Positions 56,311 through 64,000 of a DNA stretch of 64,000 nucleotides are shown in pieces. The notes beneath the pieces are model-generated. The model had not been told where the DNA came from. It did no database searches and saw nothing but the letters and a program-made list of their open reading frames with translations. The translations under genes and the position numbers were made by a program. Origin of the DNA: Ochotona curzoniae (taxonomy: Eukaryota > Chordata > Mammalia > Lagomorpha > Ochotonidae); contig NW_024466518.1 in the NCBI RefSeq assembly GCF_017591425.1, positions 47,116 to 111,115 on the forward strand, read 5' to 3'. Numbering within the stretch: position 1 is the first letter of the stretch; every line of letters starts with the position of its first letter.

Positions 56311-57235
56311 TTTCTCATGCTTCTCTAATCCCCAAGGTCCACACTGTCTTCCTTAGAAGGACAGTACTAGTAAAAAAAGAAAAAATCACATGTCTCTCTT
56401 GTTTTCAGAAACAGATAAAATGCTTAGAAATAGTCTGAATTCTTGTTTACCACACTCCCAGATAATTTTCTCTAACATACCTCTTGGTTTCTTTGCATCT
56501 TGGGGATTGTAACCACTCTACAGATGTTTCTTTTTCTCTACAGATGTTTCTTTTTCTCTTTCTGCTTCATGGTTCAATGCCTTAAATAGTTATTCAAATA
56601 AGCTAAACTTTCTCCCTATAACTGTATTCTCAGGTAGTTGTTGATATCAAGAAAATATTACTATGGAAATTCAAGAACAATCACAAGCGTCACTCTCAGT
56701 TCCTAATCTCTGTCCTGCCTGGTTTTCAGTATGGCATCAGGGTGGTTATGTTCCAAGTCATCATGAAGACCACAGAATTCTAAGATATATTGATGACATC
56801 TCTCCACTCCAGGGCCTCACCCAATATTTAAAGGTATAGACGACTACCACTGGCTGTTACTTGTGTTGATTTGATTTGCCCAAGTGTAACTCTATTGTTA
56901 ACTTGTTTTTCAGGTCTTGTCTTGAGACAAGAACTTGTAGGAGACAGAGGACTTGTACTAAATAAACAAAAAACTATACTATGTATGTAAGAAGACTGAA
57001 TGGGTAAATCTCCTAAGAGCTAAGATACAACACACTGAAAATTGGGACTAGGATTACGCTTAGGTTTGTCTCCAAAAATCCACATCAAGTTATATACAGA
57101 AGGGAAATAAAATGTATCTGCTAATAATATTATTAGTAGCTGTTAATAATATCATGTTATACATAAATATCAATAATTATCAAATACTGTACTACTTATA
57201 ATTGCATTATATGTTAATCATAGTATTCTGTATGG
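56311..57235. other. Single-copy DNA, no gene seen
   Basis: CTCTACAGATGTTTCTTTTT is tandemly doubled at 56516-56558. Nothing else. Confidence 0.45.
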
Positions 57236-57239
57236 ATTA

Positions 57240-57480
57240 TATAATATTTGCAACATTTGAATGAAATATCTATTATGGAATACTACTCAGCCAAAAATAT
57301 TATTATGGCAATAAAATAGATACACTTGGAGGTCACTGTGTTGCATGATATAAGTATAGAAGAATGAAAGTGGCAAAATCCTCATGAAATGTTAAGTCTG
57401 AATATTAAAGGTCATCCTATTGAATATATAAATATTATTAGGTAACCAGAGTCTGGGAAAGGAAATCAGAAGGCAGGAAA
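57240..57480 (+). mobile_element. Ancient L1 3'UTR fragment
   Basis: TATTATGGAATACTACTCAG followed by CCAAAAATAT and GGAGGTCACTGTGTTGCATG recall the conserved end of old L1M elements (GGAATATTACTCAGCC...). It is very diverged. Confidence 0.6.
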
Positions 57481-57899
57481 TGATAAAGCTGATTCATGAG
57501 TAATTGGTTACAGATATATATGAGTAAAAATTCCTTAGGTTGAAGTATATGGCTAGATGAAAATAGATAATGCTGATTCACTGTATATATATTTTATGAA
57601 GATGGAAGATAAAAGAAAAAAGATGTATGATAGACTTCCAAAATATTTTTATTAAAAAGAGATGTTAATTTGCTTCAAAGGTCAACTATCCTGATTGAAC
57701 ATTACACAAAGCAAGCATGTAAAGAAACAAAATATGGTACCCCATAATAAAGAAACAATTTTATGTATACTGATTCTATAGATAAATCAGAAAAAATATG
57801 AAAATATGACATGACAAAATTAAAATAAGGTGGCAGTCACATAGAAGCAAGCAGATTAACAAAACACAGTATATGGCCCAGAAATTCTCCTATATACTG
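57481..57899. other. AT-rich DNA, no gene seen
   Basis: May be further decayed L1, but I cannot assign it. Confidence 0.4.
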
Positions 57900-57909
57900 C
57901 AGCCAACTT

Positions 57910-58210
57910 TTTTTTTTTTATTGGAAAGGCGGATATACAGAGAGAGACAGAGAGGAAGATCTTCCATCCAATGATTCACTCCCCAAGTGAGCGCAACGGC
58001 CGATGCTATGCCAGTCCGAAGCCAGGAGACTCTTCCAGGTCTCCCTCGGGTGCAGGGTCCCAAAGCTTTGGGCCGTCCTCGGCTGCTTTCCCGGGCCACA
58101 GGCAGGGAGCTGGAAGGGAAGCGGGGCTGCCGGGATTAGAACTGGCGCCCATATGGGATCCCGGGCGTGCAAGGCGAGGACCTTAACCACTTGCGCCACC
58201 GCGCCGGGCC
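57910..58210 (-). mobile_element. Young CSINE, antisense, with target-site duplication
   Basis: T-run, ATTGGAAAGGCGGATATACA, CCCATATGGGATCCCGGGCG and GCGCCACCGCGCCGGGCCC give a nearly consensus, CpG-preserving element. The 10-bp CAGCCAACTT flanks it at 57900-57909 and 58211-58220. It is among the youngest insertions in the window. Confidence 0.96.
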
Positions 58211-58221
58211 CAGCCAACTTG

Positions 58222-58690
58222 ATTTTAACAAAAGTTCTATGAATATACAGCAGAAAAAAAAATATTGCTTTTAATAAATGGTGCTGGCAAACCTGGATAC
58301 ACACACAGACAAGAATAGAATGAGATCACTACATCCAATCAAAGCCAAAATCAACTCTAGAGGGATCAAGAAACCTAAGTGTAAGATTTGAAAATATGTT
58401 ATTTTTAGGAAAAAATAATGGAGAAAACATTTCATGACACTGGTTTAGTCAACATTTTTTTTATATACAAAACTAGTTTAGTACAGGCAAAAATATGAAA
58501 TTTGATAAGTGAGAATATTGTTAAACTCTAAAGATGTTCAATCAGAAATGAAAAAAAAAAGAATAGAGTGAAAAATCACTTGAAAACATTGGAGGGAATG
58601 TTTGTAAATCACTTATCCAACTATATCAGGAGATTATAAGAAGCTTAATAAACAATTTAAATATGAAATTGTCAAAGACTGAATAAACAG
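58222..58690 (+). mobile_element. Ancient L1 ORF2 3' end
   Basis: AATAAATGGTGCTGGCAAAC, CAAAATCAACTCTAGAGGGA, AAGTGTAAGATTTGAAAATA and GACACTGGTTTAGTCAACAT are the diverged forms of the well-conserved ORF2 C-terminal coding segment of old L1s. Confidence 0.7.
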
Positions 58691-58739
58691 TATTGAACAG
58701 AAGAAATGCTAGTGGCCAACAAATATATATGTTAGCTTT

Positions 58740-59640
58740 GCCGCCCATTCAAGGAAGAAAACACCAGCCAAGTACAAACAGTCCTCCATTATGGAAAGAG
58801 ATCCAGGAAGAATAGGTGTAACGATCATGGTCAGATAACATAGAATAAGCAGTCCCCTTGTCCACCAGAAAATTGAAGGACTTTCTCATTATCTCAGTGG
58901 AGAACCCGGGGTCATCCAGGGTGATGGGGTATCTGTCACAGGACCCTGCTAATCATCAGACAGTCCCAAGAGCTCAGGTATTGGCAGTGTAGGTAGGATT
59001 GCTTCTGGGGAGGATGCAATACTCTATTAAGGCAGATAGACAGATCCCCACATTGGGGAACCCAATTTCAAGTGTATCATTTGCCTGCAACATGGACATG
59101 ACTTAGTAGGCTTGTGAGGGCTCAGGATTTGACATTGTGGGGACCAGTATCTCTGCTGCTCACATTTAAAGCAGGCTCCCTGTAGTGCCTGGAACCCACG
59201 AGGTACAGCTAGGTGTAAGGTTGACACCAGTGCCTGGGATTGGAGAGATACCTTTTTCAGTAAGTGTACCTGTCTCACTGGATTGGACATTTTCTCATGT
59301 ATGTTGTAGACGCTAAATGTCATTTTTATCAGTTCTCAAGAAGTTTGGGGACCTGCCTGTGCTTGAATATCTGGAGACTGGGAAATAAAATGGGTTACCA
59401 AAAGAGATCCTTGGTCTTGCTTAGTGTATTTAATGAGAGCCTCAGTCAACCTGTCTGGGAACAGTGCTGGAATTGTATCCAAGTCCTGTGTTGAATCACG
59501 TGAGTCTCATCATGGCAGCCCTGTTGGCTTGCTTGATGCTCCCAGTCTGGTGGCACATCGGAGAGTGTCTGAGCCTTCAATGGGAGGGTCTGGTCAGTAT
59601 GGTGTTACTGGTCCATATGGTCTCTGGCAGCCTGTTAGCT
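58740..59640 (-). mobile_element. Class I endogenous retrovirus relic (gag end and protease)
   Basis: On minus, about 59450-59330 resembles the gag capsid C-terminus, with stops. 59190-59070 shows two decayed CCHC zinc-knuckle motifs (CFKCEQQRYWSPQC, intact in spacing but with Tyr for His, and CPCCRQ...). About 58850-58800 holds a protease-like segment with the active site changed from D-T/S-G to VDKG. Multiple stops separate the pieces. No LTR, polymerase or envelope sequence was recognised. It is distinct in orientation from the relic at 49240 and shares its class. Confidence 0.72.
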
Positions 59641-60199
59641 CCAAGTCCATTCCTCAGAGGTCAACGAGAAATTGAGGATGACATGGATATCGGCTATACA
59701 TTTGAGATAAGAGTACAGGCTTACAATTAACTTACATTATACATTAGAGAAAACAATGGGAATAACATGAATAACTTAGTTGATATGAGTAAACAGATTT
59801 TAAACAGTATTGAAATAGTTACGGATGGAACTATAACCTGTATAACTGGTAAGAGACAATAGTTTGTTCATCTTAGAAAACACATAAAGGGCTGTATAAA
59901 AAGACGTAACTTTTACAGCTTTTAAACTGAAGTAACACCCATGATGAACAACATAAAAAAATCATCAGACCTGTGTAACTAGAGTACTCCAACATAACGT
60001 TTTTAATCAATTTGCATCTAGATGGCATTTTAAAAATAATCCAAGTAGCTTAATTAATTGTTTCTACAAAATCAGAGATAAATCTTTTGACATTTGCATG
60101 AGGCTTTAGTGTACATGTCAAAATGCCAAACTTTGAAACTCTTGAATTTTTTTGTTTGGTTTAATGCGTGTCAAGGATGCCAAGAAGGTTTAAAATATC
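59641..60199. other. AT-rich DNA, no gene seen
   Basis: No recognisable frame or repeat. Confidence 0.45.
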
Positions 60200-61855
60200 C
60201 AGCTGAGGCAGGACACAGTCTCTGCAGGTAAGCACAAGAAGCATTATAAGAAACAGCCTGGAACAAGCCATAGAAAGTTACCCACTGGTATACATTTGGC
60301 ACTGGTCAGAGGCAAACCAGATAGAACTATTTCACGTCACCTATTGGAGAATCCAAGCACCTGAACAGAGTGTGGGTTGAGTCAAGTTTGGTCATGACAA
60401 AAACCAGTGCACATTATGAAATGCCAAGGTGAGGTGACCTACACCAGATGTGACTGCAGCACTCAAACAGCACATGTGGGAAACAGGGAGGGAGGGGGCA
60501 GAGCCAGCAGGGGGAATGTGGAGTGTTCCCCTGCTGGACAAACACTCCCATTGGAGATTGTAGGTTAAGATTGGGGCAGACCAGTCCAGGCAGGGCTACA
60601 ACACCTGTGGGCCTCATGTGAGCTAGATCAGGGAAAAGTCAAGTTGGGCTGACTGTTCTGACTGGTGCAAGCAAAAATTAGAGTGGGTAAGGGTTGGTTG
60701 GGCTTTGCTGCAGCATGAGCTGGCAGATGCTGGCACCAGGGGCTAAATCTGTCAAGTTAAATTCCAGAACCAAAAGAAGAGTGCATAATCCAGGAGTGAG
60801 TGGCCTAGAAGAGAAATAATGTGCTACTCCCTTTTGTGTTAGCAATCCCACTGGACAAGATGAAAACCAGGACAGGGGCAAGGGTGGCTAGACAGAAAGG
60901 AAAGCAACAGCATGGGTGTGGGCTGGATAGTGGAGCTGCTTAGGTTGAACTAGACTTCAATGCCCATTGACATGTATGAGAGCTGAATGGGATGTGGGAC
61001 AGATTGGACCAGTCTGCTGCCCATAAGGGCAAGCACTGGAACCAGGGCAGAGGGCAGGCCTGGTGGGGGTTATTGTGGGTCAACCCAATAGGCTGCAGCT
61101 CCCACTGGTTTGTGTGAAGGCAGAGTGTCGTGGTTAGGAACGGGCTGGACTGCAACACCCACTGGTTCATGTGGAAGACAGGGCTGGAAACAGATCCAAT
61201 GCAGCAATTGCTGCCACCAGCTGATTGGGGTGATGGACTGTACCACACCCTGTATTTGCAAGTACACACAAGAATCAGGTGTGGGAGCACCTCACATGAA
61301 GTTTCTTTTGGGATCTCCGCAATTGAACTGCAGGACTCAGAACCCATGGTCTGCCATGGAGTGCAAGTGCCAGAGCCAAGTCTCCTTAGATGCTCAGATG
61401 GAGCAGTGGAAAGCATAACCTGCTGCACATGGAGGATGTGGCTGTCTGTCGGAACTTTCAGAGGATATCTGGCATCACAACAGAGGACAGAGCAAATCAA
61501 TCAACTACCCCAGCCATATGTTGGCACTGAAAAACAAGGTAAATGGAGAATCTGTGGTGGACTATGTCAATCAGTGGATTCTGAAGCAGCTTCATTGTGC
61601 TTGGAATGGCGAGATTCATAACTGTTGAACTATGAAAACCACTTGAACAAGACCCTTGAAGCATGCCTCACATTAGGGACCTGGGATGGGTGGGAGGCTG
61701 GGTGGGATTTCTCCCTTTATCTCCCCCTTTGCCCCAAACACAGGAAAAAAAAAAACCAAAGTGGAAATAATAAACTTACCCACTTTCTTGAACCATTTTG
61801 CCCTTGTCAACTATGTAAAGATTGTCAAAATAAAGAAAAAATGCAAAAATAAAAA
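60200..61855 (+). repeat. Long dispersed repeat with about 70-bp subrepeats, copy 2
   Basis: Collinear with copy 1 from about 52150: both open with GGACACAGTC(C/T)CTGCAGGT and continue together, with a deletion of about 110 bp near 60415 here. It ends CAACTATGTAAAGATTGTCA, an AATAAA and an A-rich tail. It starts abruptly inside the subrepeat region, as expected for a 5'-truncated retrotransposon copy. Confidence 0.7.
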
Positions 61856-62160
61856 CTAAAAAAAAATCAATTGAAATAGGATCTCTTTATTTACATGACA
61901 CATGTAGATTGTATTAATTACTGACATACAGTGATTACTCAAATGCCTTTGAAAAAAGTACAGAACTTTGCTGAACTTAAGCAATGATAGCCTAATGAAA
62001 GGCAGAGAACACAAGGATTATCTCAACATGAAATTAGTTACAGATTAGAGGTAGTACAGTTTAGCACATTCAGATTTATATTTTGCTGGATGTAACTAGA
62101 AATCTTAGCCATTAATTAGTTAAAATCCATTTTAAAAATATATTACAATATAGTGTGTGA
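61856..62160. other. AT-rich DNA, no gene seen
   Basis: Flank between the repeat tail and the older L1. Confidence 0.45.
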
Positions 62161-63151
62161 GACTCAAGATGACAGAATAGGGTAAGCACACATTTAAAGA
62201 GAATGAGAAACAGCCAGTGTAAAGCAGAGAGAACACATTCCAGGAAATAGAAGACAGAGCAATAGCAGAGGAGTACCTGGAGATTGACAGACACAGGAAA
62301 GAAGTGAAAACAATGGTATAGTGTCGCAGTGACTGATACTCCAGCATCATTGAGCAAGCAGCAATCTTAATTGCACTGGCACCAGAATTCCACCAGCAAC
62401 AAGGTAAGAAAGGACATTTGATGGGGACTCAGAAAATGAACCTAGACAAAGAGCTTCCTGGCATGCTGATCTTATTTGACCAGGAGCAGAGTCAGAGCAG
62501 CAGATCCCAGATGGGCAGTGTGAAAACAGGGTGAATTCCACACCCAGGTCTGCAGTTTGGAGCTGATTGGGCAGCATTTTCTTTAAGGAGGCAATGGTTA
62601 GGGAAAGGACTGAGCATACACTGAGCTGGGAATCATTTCTGACTCAGTGAATAGCAACGATGTGGCATTCTACAGGTTTCCACTCAAGATAAGCCCAAGT
62701 AGCACTCTGACCTGACAGCCAGCAGACCAAGAACTCTAGTAGTGGTACATCAGGTACAATGCTGAAGGGTGTGGCAAAGACTTTAAGACTTCAGGGACAA
62801 CAGTGAGCTGCGCATGTGCAGAGCTTGGGCAGAAATAGCTGAGTTCAGCGTATTGCACTGGTCCCACAGGAAAATAAAATTAACTTTGGCATTGTACTGA
62901 TCAAATTAGGTCCGTGTGACCCACAGACCCGGTGGCCAATAGGTTCCAGCAAGATCAGCACCAACACAACCTAATTATATAGAATTCCTGGAGTCTCCCT
63001 AATCCTGGGAACTGATCCAACTGGAAGTGGGAACAAGGTTGTATAGACAATGGTGCAGCCTCAGCATGGTAACAGAGGAAATGGAGACTGGTGATCCAGG
63101 AGCTGGGGCTACAGACACCATGGTGGAAATGGAACATAATAACCCAGATCT

Positions 63152-63478
63152 GGAGCCTGGCGTGATAGCATAGTGGTTGGCGTCCTTGCCTTGAATATGC
63201 CAGGATATCATATGGTTGCCGGTTCTAATCCTGGCGGCCTTGCAACCAACCTGACAACATGCTTGTGGCTTGGAGAAACAGTATAAGATGTCCCAAAGCC
63301 TTGGATTCCTGCACCCGAGTGGGAGATCTGGAGTAATCTTCTGGATCCTGTCTTCAGATTGGCTCCAACTGCTTGGAGAGTGAACCATCAGATGGAGGAT
63401 CTTCCTTTCTGTCTCTCTTCCTCTCTGTGTATCTGCCTTTCCAATAAAAATAAATAGAAATAATAAAAAGAAAAAAGA
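63152..63478 (+). mobile_element. CSINE inserted in L1 5'UTR
   Basis: GCCTGGCGTGATAGCATAGT, CCGGTTCTAATCCTGGCGGC and CTGCCTTTCCAATAAAAATA with an A-rich tail. The flanks AACCCAGATCTGGA and AACTCAGACCTGAA form a decayed 14-bp target-site duplication, so the SINE entered after the L1. Confidence 0.92.
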
Positions 63479-63632
63479 ACTCAGACCTGAAACTCATTGG
63501 TGGGAGTGGTACAAATGACTGCAAACCAAGAGCTGTGTACCAACCACAATAAGTAAAATCGAATTGTAGACCTGAGTGTGACATAGCTTAGAAACCTGCC
63601 CCAAGGAGAAGAATCTGCTTACTAGAAGTACA

Positions 63633-63989
63633 ATGACTCAGAGCAAAAGAAGAAAAGAATGCATAATTAATATTATCGAAGACTCCACTGCAAAGGAGCA
63701 AATGCCTTTGCAAACCTCAGAGTTAACTGAGGAAGATATCGAGAAAATGGGGAATACAGAACTCAAAACATTTGTTATTAAGCATATTAACAGCAATGAG
63801 AAGCAAGTAAAGCAGGCATTCAAGAAATTTAAGGAATATGTCACAGAGGAATTGAATCACTTGAAAGCTCATATGTCAGAAATAAAGAATACACTGGAGC
63901 AAATTAAAAGTAGAGTGGGGAGTCTCCAAAACAGAATGAAGGGTGCAGAAGAAAGAATCTCAAAATTAGCAGATGTTTCTTGTGCCTAA
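63633..63989 (+). pseudogene. L1 ORF1, N-terminal 118 codons, then premature stop
   Basis: ATG 63633 opens MTQSKRRKE, a basic N-terminus, then [19 protein letters not shown] and a coiled coil (EIKNTLEQIKSRVGSLQ) closely matching the young L1 ORF1. A TAA at 63987 follows KLADVSCA, where the young copy continues; the downstream bases GGTGAAACAAG still fit the family, so this is a point-mutation stop. The N-terminus is in a single frame here, which shows what the frameshifted young copy has lost. Confidence 0.88.
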
Positions 63990-64000
63990 GGTGAAACAAG

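Larger units (their letters stand above)
62162..64000 (+). mobile_element. Older L1, 5'UTR and ORF1 start, continues beyond window
   Basis: The sequence starts with CTCAAGATGACAGAATAGGG, a classic-looking L1 5' end with a mutated YY1 site, then about 1.45 kb of 5'UTR and ORF1 from 63633. A SINE interrupts the 5'UTR at 63152-63478. The element is more diverged than the copy at 1-4105. Confidence 0.85.

Overview
The window is mammalian nuclear DNA. It is dominated by retrotransposons, with long gene-free stretches, many microsatellites and no bacterial-style gene packing. About two dozen tRNA-derived SINEs of the lagomorph C-repeat (CSINE) type, with an internal B-box-like GGTTCTAATCC and a tail near CCAATAAAAATAAATAAATC, together with a matching L1 family, point to a lagomorph. 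The consensus looks more like pika (Ochotona) than rabbit; that species call is inference.

Layout. 1-4105: 5' part of a young, full-length LINE-1 on the minus strand. It has a 5'UTR, an ORF1 with one frameshift near its N-terminus, and an ORF2 that stays open for 669 codons to the window edge. 4106-9039: single-copy DNA with scattered SINEs and one strong hairpin. 9040-18870: the most interesting block, a 4867-bp tandem duplication. Each unit holds the 3' half of a Pro/Ser-rich reading frame, a spacer with an old L1 fragment, and then a promoter, exon 1, a CA-repeat intron and the 5' half of the same reading frame. Only the middle copy, which spans the unit junction, is an intact 631-codon frame. 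The left copy lacks its 5' half and the right copy is frameshifted.

18870-27200: mostly unrecognised DNA, including a long T-poor strand (about 21.9-25.6 kb), GA tracts, a candidate minus-strand terminal exon with a poly(A) signal, and SINEs. 27200-47200: SINEs of several ages, microsatellites and minisatellites, a minus-strand fragment resembling the kinase gene BRSK2, a short twin-primed L1 with perfect target-site duplications, and an ancient antisense L1. 47238-50150: a CDK1 processed pseudogene, then a small inverted duplication and a degraded class I endogenous retrovirus relic (gag, protease, RNase H region). 50880-61860: two copies of a long repeat with roughly 70-bp internal subrepeats, an L1 with an inverted 5' segment, ancient L1 pieces, a young SINE and a second, minus-strand retroviral gag/protease relic. 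62160-64000: the 5' end of an older plus-strand L1, with a SINE in its 5'UTR and ORF1 broken by a stop.

How it works together. The sequence is mainly a record of L1 activity, which mobilised itself, the SINEs and the CDK1 mRNA, plus ancient retroviral debris. The only region that looks like a possible host protein gene is the duplicated Pro/Ser-rich locus. I do not recognise its family.
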